From Anaerozeibacter quisquiliarum (GTDB taxonomy: Bacteria > Bacillota > Clostridia > Christensenellales > Aristaeellaceae), in the NCBI GenBank assembly GCA_051162045.1, contig JBISDI010000022.1: a stretch of 64,000 nt of DNA; one strand, 5' to 3'. Position 1 is the stretch's first letter. Every line of letters begins with the position of its first letter. The notes below the pieces were generated by a model. The model searched no databases, was not told the DNA's origin, and saw only the letters and a list, made by a program, of their open reading frames with translations. Position numbers and translations under genes: made by a program. Of this stretch, positions 51,354-59,105 are shown piece after piece.

Positions 51354-52439
51354 TCATGGCCGCGCCGCCTTTTTCTTCTCGAAGATCTGCTTCAGGCTCT
51401 CGCTGTACGGCGGCCGCGCGATGCCGTACTCGGTGATGATCGCGGTAATCAGCTCGTGGTCCGCAAAATCGAAGGCCGGGTTGTACACCTTGACGCCCTC
51501 GGGAGCCATGCGCCGCTTATACCACATCTCGGTCACCTCGTGGTCGGGGCGCTGCTCGATCGGGATGTCCTCGCCGCGCTTAACGCTCATGTCGATCGTG
51601 GAGGTGGGGCCGCACACGTAGAACGGGATGCCGTAGTGCTTGGCCAGAATCGCCACGCCCGAGGTGCCGATCTTGTTGCAGGCGTCGCCGTTGGCGGCCA
51701 CCCTGTCGCAGCCGACGAATACCGCCTGCACCCAGCCGTTTTTCATGACCTGGGAGGCCATGTTGTCGCAGATCACCGTGGTGTCCACGCCGTCGGCCAG
51801 CAACTCGAAGGCGGACAGCCGCGCGCCCTGCAGCAGCGGCCGCGTCTCGTCGGTGAACACCTTGAAGTTCATGCCCTTTTCACGGCCCAGATGGATCGGG
51901 GCCAGCGCGGTGCCGTACTTCGAGGTGGCCAGCTGCCCCGCGTTGCAGTGGGTCAGGATGCCGTCGCCGTCCTTAATCAGCGACAAACCGTACTCGCCGA
52001 TCTGGCGGCACATCCATACGTCCTCGTCCTTGATCGCGACCGATTCCCGGTGCAGCAGCTCTTTGAGCTCCGGGACGGAGGCGTCCCTGTGGTCCAGCAC
52101 CACCCGCTCCATACGGCCGAGCGCCCAGGACAGGTTGACGGCGGTGGGCCGGGCGGAGTCCAGGTAGTCCTTGGCGGGCTTGAACTGGCGGTAAAAATCT
52201 GCCCAGTTCGCGGCCTCGATCCCCTTCGCGGCCAGGTACGCGCCGAACGCCGCGGCTACGCCGATCGCGGGCGCGCCCCGCACCTTGAGCAGGTAAATCG
52301 CGTCCCAGATGTCCTTCTGCCCTGTCAGGTGCAGCATTTCGACTTCATAGGGCAGCCGGGTCTGGTCGATGATGACCAGCGCGCTGTTCCGGTCGTCGAG
52401 CGCGACGGTCTCGTAGCTCATGATGTTCTTGCCTTTCAT
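51354..52439 (-). CDS. mtnA: S-methyl-5-thioribose-1-phosphate isomerase (MtnA-like)
   Basis: 361 residues starting MKGKNIMSYE with GGAGGA seven bases upstream. Signatures: LLKVRGAPAIGVAAAFG, THCNAGQLATSKYGTALAP with catalytic C165, VGCDRVAANGDACNKIGTSG with D245, and CGPTSTIDMSV; both catalytic residues of Bacillus MtnA are kept. It converts an aldose 1-phosphate of 5-methylthioribose or 5-deoxyribose to the ketose 1-phosphate. The remaining methionine-salvage genes (mtnW, mtnX, mtnB, mtnD) are absent and an aldolase is present instead, which argues for the DHAP shunt rather than methionine recycling. Confidence 0.95.
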   Translation of the reverse strand: MKGKNIMSYETVALDDRNSALVIIDQTRLPYEVEMLHLTGQKDIWDAIYLLKVRGAPAIGVAAAFGAYLAAKGIEAANWADFYRQFKPAKDYLDSARPTAVNLSWALGRMERVVLDHRDASVPELKELLHRESVAIKDEDVWMCRQIGEYGLSLIKDGDGILTHCNAGQLATSKYGTALAPIHLGREKGMNFKVFTDETRPLLQGARLSAFELLADGVDTTVICDNMASQVMKNGWVQAVFVGCDRVAANGDACNKIGTSGVAILAKHYGIPFYVCGPTSTIDMSVKRGEDIPIEQRPDHEVTEMWYKRRMAPEGVKVYNPAFDFADHELITAIITEYGIARPPYSESLKQIFEKKKAARP

Positions 52440-52452
52440 GTGTATTCCTCCT

Positions 52453-53661
52453 TTACCCGGCAATTTCCGCCGCCCGCCTAACGGCGGCGACGAAGTCGCG
52501 GCCCTCCTGGAACGCGGCGCGGTGCATGATGTAATCCTTGGCGCACAGGATGTTCAGCCGCTCGGCCCGCGCGCGCTTGCCGGGATCTTTGATCGTGGTC
52601 ACGTCCTTGACCTGCGCCATGCCCACGGTGCGGCGGATCAGCTCGGTGCCCGCGTAGGCGGCGGTGTCGGCCATGATGGTGGACAGGTACCATTCCTTAA
52701 AACCCGGGGTCTTGGCCATGCGATCGGACACGCAGTCGTCAAAGCAGGCGAGGAACTTCTGCTTGAACAGGTCGAGCACTTCCTCGATCGTCCTGAGCGT
52801 CCAGTCGCAAAAGGCCGCGTTGCCTGCGGCGCAGCCGTTGTCGTAGGCGAAGATCAGGTTGGCGACCACATTGCCCACATCGTAGCCCATCGGGCCGTAG
52901 AACGCGAACTCCGGGTCGAACACGCGCGTGGAGTCGGGCCTGACAAAGATCGAGCCGGTGTGCAGGTCGCCGTGGATCAGCGCCTGGGCGTTGTTCATGA
53001 AGTCGAACTTGAGCTTGGCGATTTCGAGGTGCAGCGCTTCGTCCTCGTAGAGCTCGCGCCTGACGAATTCCGCGTTCGCCGGGAACACGATGTTGCGGCC
53101 GGCCGCGTCGTTGTAGGGCTCGGTCAGCACCAGATCCTCGGTGATCTCGCACAGCTCCGGGTTGATGAAGCGCTTGACCAGGTCCTTCTTGGCCTTGTGC
53201 TCCATGGCCACGTCGGTGGTTTTGAGCAGCGTGTTGACCATGAAGGTGGAGATGTCCTCGGCAAAGCGCGGGAAGGTCTCATGATCCATCAGCGCGTAGC
53301 GCATCAGCCGGTGATCGGACAGATCCTCCATCACACAGGCGCACATCGTCGTGTCGTAGCCGAAGATCTTGGGCACGAGGCCCGACGCGTACTTCCATTG
53401 GATCTCGAGGATCTCGCTCTCGATGCGGTTGCGGTCGGTGGACACCTTCATCTCGGCCGAGATGCGCAGCGCCTCGCCCGCCTGCTTGACGATCACGCTG
53501 CGGCCGGACGCTTCGTCCACCACGCGGAACACGTAGTTCAGGTTGCCGTCGCCGATCTCCTTGGCGCAGAGCCGCGCATCCGCGCTCATGTAGCCCTTTT
53601 CCTTCACGTAGTCCGGCACGTCTGAGGTCTTCATCAGGAAGTAGGTATCGAAGCGTGACAT
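52453..53661 (-). CDS. mtnK: S-methyl-5-thioribose kinase-like (MtnK) sugar kinase
   Basis: 402 residues, the normal MtnK size. Residues SVIVKQAG (K59, ATP-binding lysine), catalytic loop ALIHGDLHTGSIFV (D232) and metal site VFDPEFAFYGPMGYDVGN define the MtnK subgroup of the APH-fold kinases. It phosphorylates C1 of 5-methylthioribose or, in DHAP-shunt organisms, 5-deoxyribose. 13 bp separate it from the isomerase gene and 34 bp from the upstream CoA-transferase-like gene. GAGGGAG precedes the ATG. Confidence 0.94.
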   Translation of the reverse strand: MSRFDTYFLMKTSDVPDYVKEKGYMSADARLCAKEIGDGNLNYVFRVVDEASGRSVIVKQAGEALRISAEMKVSTDRNRIESEILEIQWKYASGLVPKIFGYDTTMCACVMEDLSDHRLMRYALMDHETFPRFAEDISTFMVNTLLKTTDVAMEHKAKKDLVKRFINPELCEITEDLVLTEPYNDAAGRNIVFPANAEFVRRELYEDEALHLEIAKLKFDFMNNAQALIHGDLHTGSIFVRPDSTRVFDPEFAFYGPMGYDVGNVVANLIFAYDNGCAAGNAAFCDWTLRTIEEVLDLFKQKFLACFDDCVSDRMAKTPGFKEWYLSTIMADTAAYAGTELIRRTVGMAQVKDVTTIKDPGKRARAERLNILCAKDYIMHRAAFQEGRDFVAAVRRAAEIAG

Positions 53662-53695
53662 GGTCAGGACTCCCTCTCTATCAAATAATGACGCG

Positions 53696-54412
53696 TTATC
53701 GAAATTCCAGGCTGCGCAGGTCCTGCGGGTCGATCTCTACGAGCCGGCGCATCTGCTCCTCGGTCGGGGGCGCGGTGGTCGCGAGCGTGAGGTACCGGAT
53801 CGCAAAGCCGGTGTTGTCCGCGACCTCCTCGATCGAGGAGGAGGGGTGCACGCTCTTTAAGATCAGCTCCCCGCGGTACATGGCGAAGCTGCACAGCGGC
53901 GTCACCACGTCGGATACATGGCCCCGGGCGGTCACGAAGTCGAGCGCCTGCGTAAAGGTGCGGCGGTCGTGCTTGGTGCGCCAGAGGATCGCGCGCTTCG
54001 CCGTGGGGATCAGCACCGCGCTGCCCGCGCCGCCGGGCAGGCGCACCTTGGGCCTTGCGTAGTCGCCGATCACCGAGGCGTTGACGCCGCCGCGACTGTC
54101 GAACTGCACGCCGCTCAGGAAGGCCACGTCCAGCCCGCCCCGCATGCTGAGGTCGAACACGTCCATCAGCGGAAATTCCGAAGCGGCCTCGGTCCACAGC
54201 GCGTCGCCCGCGCTGGTGAAGCGCTCAAGCCTCGGCCTTTGCGGGTCCACGCCGCCGGGGATGTTCAGGTGCACGGCGCGCGGCGCGTGGGTGGCCTTCG
54301 CCAGCAGCGTGGCGACCAGCGGCAGGTGGGAGCTGACGCCGTGGAACACCGTCTCCCCGTCGCGGATCAGCCGCGCAAGCTCGACCGCCATGATGTCGCA
54401 GGGCCTCAGCAT
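53696..54412 (-). CDS. CoA-transferase-fold beta subunit (GctB/IpdB-like), catalytic Glu missing
   Basis: 238 residues starting MLRPCDIMAVELA with AAAGGAGG five bases upstream. Alignment from memory with glutaconate CoA-transferase beta gives good matches at VQFDSRGGVNASVIGDYARPK and SSSIEEVADNTGF. The catalytic segment, V-E-S-G in GctB, reads NIPGG here, so the active-site glutamate is replaced (I51). The complex therefore may be a hydrolase or lyase of the IpdAB kind rather than a transferase. It overlaps the alpha-like gene by 7 bp. In the operon context it should handle the CoA thioester made by the aldehyde dehydrogenase. Confidence 0.82.
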   Translation of the reverse strand: MLRPCDIMAVELARLIRDGETVFHGVSSHLPLVATLLAKATHAPRAVHLNIPGGVDPQRPRLERFTSAGDALWTEAASEFPLMDVFDLSMRGGLDVAFLSGVQFDSRGGVNASVIGDYARPKVRLPGGAGSAVLIPTAKRAILWRTKHDRRTFTQALDFVTARGHVSDVVTPLCSFAMYRGELILKSVHPSSSIEEVADNTGFAIRYLTLATTAPPTEEQMRRLVEIDPQDLRSLEFR

Positions 54413-55206
54413 GTCGGCCTCCTTTTGAGCCACGCGTTCAGCGCCTGCGCGTCTTCCAGCGCCTGGTAGGCGCGGATGGCCTCGCCGTTTACGCCGTAGA
54501 CGCCGGGGCAGGCGCCGGGGGCCGCGCCCCGCGGCGCGTGTACCACGGCGCGCACCAAGAAGTGCGGGATTTGCGCCTTTGCCGCCGAACGCGCGAAGTA
54601 GCCCGCGCCCACGACGCGCTCGCAGGTTACGATCACCGAGCGCGCCGAGCGCGCCAGCAGCGCGTCCTCGTACGGCGGCCCCTCGATCCGCGCGTTGCCC
54701 TCCTCGTCGGCCAGATGAACGTGCAGGACGGCGACATCCGGTCGGATGGCCTTGACCGCATTCAGCCCCTCGCCGGTGAACGGATCGGTCACCTCGGCGA
54801 AATAATCGTTTGCGGCCACCAGGTCGCTGACCTTAAGCCCGCTCACGGGCATGAACGGGATGCCGTAGCTGGCGGCGCGCAGTGCGGAAATCACCGTGTA
54901 GCAGGCGTGCTCGTGGGCCGTCACCGCGCCCGACTCGACGGCCTTTCGATAGTTCCGGCACAGGCCGTACTCGGTTTCGAGGCTGACGAAGCCGGCGTGT
55001 ACGCTGCCGACGCAACCCGCGAGACACAGCATGTCCACGTCCATGCCGCCTGCGGTCTTGACCAATTGCAGCGCGCGCTTCTTCTGCCGCGCCAATTCCA
55101 TGCAGGCCGCCATCGGCGCGCGGTTGAGCGTGTTGCCGCCCAGGGCCAGCAACGCTCCGTCCGGGATGCCGCCCATCGCCCGGGCCAGGTCGGTAAGCTT
55201 GCTCAA
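54406..55206 (-). CDS. CoA-transferase-fold alpha subunit (GctA/IpdA-like)
   Basis: 266 residues from a TTG (MSKLTDLARAM); AAAGGGGGTG stands five bases upstream and GctA homologs begin MSK at the same point. An ATG at 55227, in an ATGA junction with the preceding gene, is the alternative. Family segments are DGALLALGGNTLNRAPMAA, LCLAGCVGSVHAGFVSLE, YGIPFMPVSGLKVSDL, VAVLHVHLADEEGNARIEG and APGACPGVYGVNGE. It forms a heterodimer with the beta-like subunit encoded next. Transferase activity is doubtful because the partner lacks the catalytic Glu. Confidence 0.82.
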   Translation of the reverse strand: MSKLTDLARAMGGIPDGALLALGGNTLNRAPMAACMELARQKKRALQLVKTAGGMDVDMLCLAGCVGSVHAGFVSLETEYGLCRNYRKAVESGAVTAHEHACYTVISALRAASYGIPFMPVSGLKVSDLVAANDYFAEVTDPFTGEGLNAVKAIRPDVAVLHVHLADEEGNARIEGPPYEDALLARSARSVIVTCERVVGAGYFARSAAKAQIPHFLVRAVVHAPRGAAPGACPGVYGVNGEAIRAYQALEDAQALNAWLKRRPTC

Positions 55207-55223
55207 GGGGGCACCCCCTTTCG

Positions 55224-56555
55224 TCATTTCGCGGCGTTGGCGGCAATATGCACCGCGTCCCATACGGTGGCGAACGGCGGCGCGTAGGCCAGATCCGTCA
55301 TGCCCAGTTCCGCCGTGGTCATCCCGGCGTGGATGGCGGCGGCGAAGATGTCGCCCCTGAGCACCGCGCCCTTTGCGCCCGCGATGTTCGCGCCCAGCAG
55401 CTTCAGCGTGCCTTTCTCGTAGACCAGCTTGATTACGAGCTTCGTCGGCTCGGGGTAGTAGGCCGGGTGGTCGGACGCCGTCACCAGCCTGGTCGCGCAG
55501 TCGAGCCCCAGGCGTGCGGCCTCCCGCTCGCCAAGGCCGGTGCGCGCCATTTCCAAGCCGCACACCTTGATCGCCGCCGTGCCCAGCGCGCCTTCGAATT
55601 GCTCATGCCCGCCCGCCATGTTGGCCCCGGCGATGCGCCCGCACTTGTTGGCCACCGTGCCCAGCGGCAGGAAGTAGTATTCCCGCGCCACCCGATGCCA
55701 GCATACCGCGCAGTCGCCGGCCGCGAACACGTCCTTCAGGCTCGTGCGCTGCGCCCGGTCCACGATCAGCGCGCCGTTGCGCGCCATCTCGATGCCGGTG
55801 TCCTTCAGAAATCCGGTCGCGGGCGCGACGCCCACGGCCACCAGGATCACGTCGGCCCGGTATTCGCCCCGGTCGGTCTCGACCAGCCGATGATCGCCCG
55901 CCTCGCGGAACGCGGCGACCTTCTCCCGCAGCTTCAGGGCGACGCCCTGCTTTTCGAGCTCCTGCGCCGCCAGTTCCGAGAACTCCGGCTCGAACGGGGC
56001 CAGCAGCCGATCCGACGCCTCGATCAGCGTGACCTGCTTGCCCAGGGACAGCATCGCCTCGGCCATCTCCACGCCGATGTAGCCGCCGCCGACGATCGCC
56101 ACCTCGTTCACGCCATTCAGGCGCGCGACCTGCTCGAACAGCAAGGCGTCCTCCATCGTCTTGACGTAGAATACCGCGGGCAAATCCGCGCCTTCTACCT
56201 GCGGCATCACGCTGTTCGCGCCCACGGCCACCATCAGCACGTCGTAATCGTCCCAAAAGGTCTCGCCGCCGTCGTGGTCACGGATCTCGACCCGCTTGGC
56301 CGCGGCGTCCACCTTGAGCGCCTCATGCCGAAGAAACGTGCGGATGCCCGCCTGCTCGAACTGTTCGCGCGTGCGGGCGATCAGCTTGACCGCGTCGGGG
56401 TTCTGGCCGCCGATGTAGTAGGGCAGGCCGCAAGCGCCATAAGATAAGAAGCTGCCGCGCTCGTAGACGTGCACGGTCGCGTCGGGCCGCTCGCGTTTGA
56501 GCTTCGACGCGGCGCTCATGCCGGCCGCCACGCCGCCCAACACCACGGCCTTCAT
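55224..56555 (-). CDS. FAD-dependent NAD(P)H oxidoreductase (NADH oxidase/CoA-disulfide reductase family)
   Basis: 443 residues starting MKAVVLGGVAAGMSAASKLKRE, the FAD-binding dinucleotide fold; its ATG overlaps the aldolase stop codon in an ATGA. The redox cysteine C42 sits in SYGACGLPYYIGG, the single-cysteine active site of CoA-disulfide reductases, NADH oxidases and NADH peroxidases. NAD-binding motif: VAIVGGGYIGVEMAEAM; C-terminal FAD motif: DVFAAGDCAV. In a compartment operon without alcohol dehydrogenase it could regenerate NAD from NADH or keep CoA reduced. No targeting peptide is evident. Confidence 0.88.
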   Translation of the reverse strand: MKAVVLGGVAAGMSAASKLKRERPDATVHVYERGSFLSYGACGLPYYIGGQNPDAVKLIARTREQFEQAGIRTFLRHEALKVDAAAKRVEIRDHDGGETFWDDYDVLMVAVGANSVMPQVEGADLPAVFYVKTMEDALLFEQVARLNGVNEVAIVGGGYIGVEMAEAMLSLGKQVTLIEASDRLLAPFEPEFSELAAQELEKQGVALKLREKVAAFREAGDHRLVETDRGEYRADVILVAVGVAPATGFLKDTGIEMARNGALIVDRAQRTSLKDVFAAGDCAVCWHRVAREYYFLPLGTVANKCGRIAGANMAGGHEQFEGALGTAAIKVCGLEMARTGLGEREAARLGLDCATRLVTASDHPAYYPEPTKLVIKLVYEKGTLKLLGANIAGAKGAVLRGDIFAAAIHAGMTTAELGMTDLAYAPPFATVWDAVHIAANAAK

Positions 56556-57394
56556 GCGAGGTTCAGGCCGTTCAGCCGCGCGATCACCGCCTGGGTGATC
56601 GCCTTGACGTCCTCGTCGCTCGCGCCCCGGCCCGCGCAGCCGCAATTGTCATCGGCAATCGGCGAGTGTGCGGCCAGCACGTCCTCGGTGTTGGTGGCGC
56701 GCGCGGAGCAGGGCGGCACGCCGCCCGAGGTGATGCCCAGCTTTCTGCGGATCTCGATCAGTTCGTCCACCTGCTCGCAGCTGAGCACATTGGCCTTGCC
56801 GATGATGTTGCCGGTGTACATCAAAATCATCGCGTAGTGCTCGGTGGCCTCCAGCCGGTACCAGGCCTCCATCAGCGACGGCCCCCAGGCCACCACGCCG
56901 TGGTTGGCCAGCAGCAGCGCGTTGTAGTCACGCGCATAGGGGGCGACCGAGTCCGGGATGCCCTGGGAGCCCGGCGGCTCGTAGTGTACGCAGGGCACGG
57001 TGCCCAGATTGACCAGCGCTTCGGGGTAGATGGCCCGGTCCAGACTGATGCCCGCGATCGCGTAGGAGGTGCTGACGGGCGGGTGCGCGTGGCACACGCC
57101 CCAGGCGTCGGGGTTCTCCTGATAGATGCGCAGATGCATCTTGACCTCGCTCGAGGGCGCGAGCGCGCCCCGGGACATGACCGTGCCGTCCAGGCGCATC
57201 TTGACCAGCTCGTCCTCTTGCATGAAGCCCTTCGAGACGCCGGTGGGCGTGGCCCAGATCAGGTCTTGCGCCACCCGGCAGCTGATGTTGCCGTCGTTGG
57301 CGGCCACGAAGTTTTTTGCGTACATGCGTCGGCCGACCTCGACGATCAGCCGCCTGGCCTCAAGGTCGGTGGGGTATTTGCGATCGTTTGCCAT
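56552..57394 (-). CDS. Class II aldolase (fuculose-1-phosphate aldolase family) with C-terminal targeting helix
   Basis: 280 residues from ATG 57394 (AGGTGA six bases upstream). Motifs of FucA-type zinc aldolases are present: NDGNIS (33-38), SSEVKMHL with catalytic E83, CHAHPP with zinc ligands H102 and H104, and LLANHGVVAWG with H165. A normal FucA would end near residue 220; here a linker (about 222-256, containing CGCAG) leads to an amphipathic helix ASDEDVKAITQAVIARL (259-275), the design of an encapsulation peptide. It cleaves a ketose-1-phosphate to dihydroxyacetone phosphate and an aldehyde. First gene of the compartment operon, directly behind a consensus promoter. Confidence 0.92.
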   Translation of the reverse strand: MANDRKYPTDLEARRLIVEVGRRMYAKNFVAANDGNISCRVAQDLIWATPTGVSKGFMQEDELVKMRLDGTVMSRGALAPSSEVKMHLRIYQENPDAWGVCHAHPPVSTSYAIAGISLDRAIYPEALVNLGTVPCVHYEPPGSQGIPDSVAPYARDYNALLLANHGVVAWGPSLMEAWYRLEATEHYAMILMYTGNIIGKANVLSCEQVDELIEIRRKLGITSGGVPPCSARATNTEDVLAAHSPIADDNCGCAGRGASDEDVKAITQAVIARLNGLNLA

Positions 57395-57458
57395 GGTCAA
57401 TCACCTGCCGCTTTCCCGTAATGACTAGTCAGTCCAGCGATTGTTTAGTTACGTTTAG

Positions 57459-57517
57459 AAGCTGCAACGCTTATCAGTATACGCTCACATTATAGTTTCA
57501 CCCTCGGCTATTGTCAA
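57459..57517 (-). promoter_or_regulatory. Promoter and putative operator of the microcompartment operon
   Basis: On the minus strand: TTGACA (57512-57517), 17-bp spacer, TATAAT (57489-57494), a perfect consensus. AAGC-n6-GCTT (57459-57472), a LacI-type palindrome, overlaps the expected early transcribed region about 17 bp downstream. The unusually strong promoter implies repression, plausibly by the LacI protein of the operon. Confidence 0.8.
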
Positions 57518-57641
57518 TAAGTTATTTCGTATATTGCAAAATTTTCGAACTAAACAGTGAACAGAAGTGCGCCCAGGCGGCGCTAAACGCCCGGATTCAC
57601 TCGTTTTCGTGGACTAATCATAAACTGGTACAGTGACTAAA

Positions 57642-57688
57642 GAAACATTGATGTTTCACTTGCATTTAGCCATAAGAGGTGCTATACT
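57642..57688 (+). promoter_or_regulatory. Promoter and palindrome of the RbsBAC-type importer operon
   Basis: TTGCAT (57660-57665), 17-bp spacer, TATACT (57683-57688). Immediately upstream, GAAACATTGATGTTTC (57642-57657) has perfect 7-bp arms and is positioned as an operator or activator site. The transcript would carry a leader of about 260 nt. Confidence 0.7.
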
Positions 57689-57707
57689 GCACGTAACAAG
57701 GAGTCAA

Positions 57708-57913
57708 CACCAACCGCGACCGGTAGCGCGTTTGTCAGGCGAGTGGCTTTTTCGTCTTCGCCAAGCCTGAAAACGCAGGCGTGGCGGCGCTGCGCCGACG
57801 CTTTCAGGCAACGCGGGGGCGGACCCCTTAGCGCCGGGCGGCGGTTCGGTACCGCACGGTGCGGCAGGGGAAAGGACACCGCATGGCGAATGCGATGGTG
57901 GTCGCGGTTGGTG
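57708..57913 (+). ncRNA. Structured 5' leader (or MITE-like palindromic element) before the importer genes
   Basis: CACCAACCGCGACC (57708-57721) is perfectly complementary to 57900-57913, closing a 206-nt element. Inside, 57728-57776 folds into a long hairpin (GCGTTT/AAACGC, CAGGC/GCCTG, TGGC/GCCA), and further short stems occur (CCGCAC/GTGCGG near 57853-57865). The closed-by-P1 layout is reminiscent of a riboswitch or attenuator, but I recognise no known class. Alternatively the 14-bp ends are terminal inverted repeats of a small mobile element; no target duplication is visible. Confidence 0.45.
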
Positions 57914-57956
57914 CTATGTCGCGGACTCCGAGAAATCAAACATAGGAGGATGACCA

Positions 57957-59069
57957 ATGAAAAAGATCATTTCCCTGGTGCTGGCTCTCCTGATGGTCCT
58001 CGCCCTCGCAACCTCGGCCCTCGCCGAACCCGCGAATCCCGTCGCCGGCAAGAAGGTCGCCTACATTATGCAGCTGACCTCCGCCACCATCTTCCAGATG
58101 TGGAAGGACTCCTGCGCGGACCTGTGCGGCAAGCTGGGCGTACAGTTCGACTTCTTCTTCTGCGACAACGACTTCAACAAGTGGCAGGACACCATCTCCA
58201 GCTGCGCGGCCGCCGGCTATGACGGGCTGCTGCTCAGCCACGGCAACAAGGACGGCTCCTACGTGTTCCTCAAGGGCATCACGGAGCAGTACCCGAACCT
58301 CAAGATCGTCTGCTTCGACACCCAGTTCTATGCCGACGGCGAAGCCAAGAAGCTGCCCGGCGTCACCCAGCTGTTCCAGCAGGACAAGAGCCTCGTGACG
58401 GTTTTGCTTGACAAGTTCATCGCCGACTTCGGCGAGGGCGTCCGCCTGGTCAAGGTCTGGCGCGGCCCGAACTACAACAGCCCGTTCGATCGCCGCCAGG
58501 TCGGCTGGGAAGAGTATGAAGCCGCCGGCAAGATCGTGACCGTCGGCGAAGTGCAGCCGCTGCAGGACACCGTGGACTCCGCCAACAACGTGACCGCCGC
58601 CTACCTGCAGGGCCTCGACCCGGCCAGCGTGGATGGCGTGGTCGCCTACTACGACTGCTACGGCCAGGGCGTGTACAACGCGATCATCGAGAATGACAAT
58701 TTCAACGGCAAGTCCGGCAAGGCGCTGCCGATGGTCTCCGTGGACATCGACCCCGTGGACGTGACCAACATGATTACCCGCCCCGACATCTGGACGGCCG
58801 CCGGCACCACCGACTGGACGCTGAACGGCGAAATCGCGATGCGCCTGCTCATGCTCGAGCTGGCCGGCGAGTACGACAAGATCCTCGACCCCGCCACCGG
58901 CAAGACCGGCGTGGATTGGGTTGAAGTGCCCGGCTCCGCGATCCTGGCCTCCAGCCTCAAGCCCGAATCCACCGTGGACAACCTCGGCGAAGGCGTGGCG
59001 CCCGACACCTACGGCAACCTGTCCTACCTGTCCGTCGCCGATTGGATGCCGGCCAATCTGATCCACTAA
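57957..59069 (+). CDS. RbsB-type sugar-binding protein of the compartment-linked importer
   Basis: 370 residues with AGGAGGATG upstream; signal peptide KKIISLVLALLMVLALATSALA without lipobox. The mature part is a type I periplasmic-binding fold: KVAYIMQLTSATIFQMWKDSC, AAAGYDGLLLSHGNKDG, IVCFDTQFY, QVGWEEY, DGVVAYYDCYGQGVYNAI. Sequence is distant from classic RbsB, consistent with a different sugar ligand. Being divergent from the compartment operon, the natural ligand is the pathway substrate (5-deoxyribose or 5-methylthioribose in the model). Codon use is strongly biased to C-ending codons, suggesting high expression. Confidence 0.88.
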   Translation: MKKIISLVLALLMVLALATSALAEPANPVAGKKVAYIMQLTSATIFQMWKDSCADLCGKLGVQFDFFFCDNDFNKWQDTISSCAAAGYDGLLLSHGNKDGSYVFLKGITEQYPNLKIVCFDTQFYADGEAKKLPGVTQLFQQDKSLVTVLLDKFIADFGEGVRLVKVWRGPNYNSPFDRRQVGWEEYEAAGKIVTVGEVQPLQDTVDSANNVTAAYLQGLDPASVDGVVAYYDCYGQGVYNAIIENDNFNGKSGKALPMVSVDIDPVDVTNMITRPDIWTAAGTTDWTLNGEIAMRLLMLELAGEYDKILDPATGKTGVDWVEVPGSAILASSLKPESTVDNLGEGVAPDTYGNLSYLSVADWMPANLIH

Positions 59070-59105
59070 TCGTTAAGCACGGCTGACCCATTGAGCAATG
59101 TTTCT

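Noticed and set aside
49588..51621. 677-codon plus-strand open frame across the BMC-H and aldehyde dehydrogenase genes.
   Set aside because: It is antisense to two strongly conserved genes and has typical shadow composition.
51354..53661. Classical methionine salvage operon.
   Set aside because: Only MtnK and MtnA are present; dehydratase, enolase/phosphatase and dioxygenase genes are missing, and aldolase plus shell genes take their place.
57708..57913. Cobalamin or other known riboswitch in the importer leader.
   Set aside because: The conserved cores of cobalamin, SAM, TPP and purine classes could not be found; only secondary structure supports a regulatory RNA.
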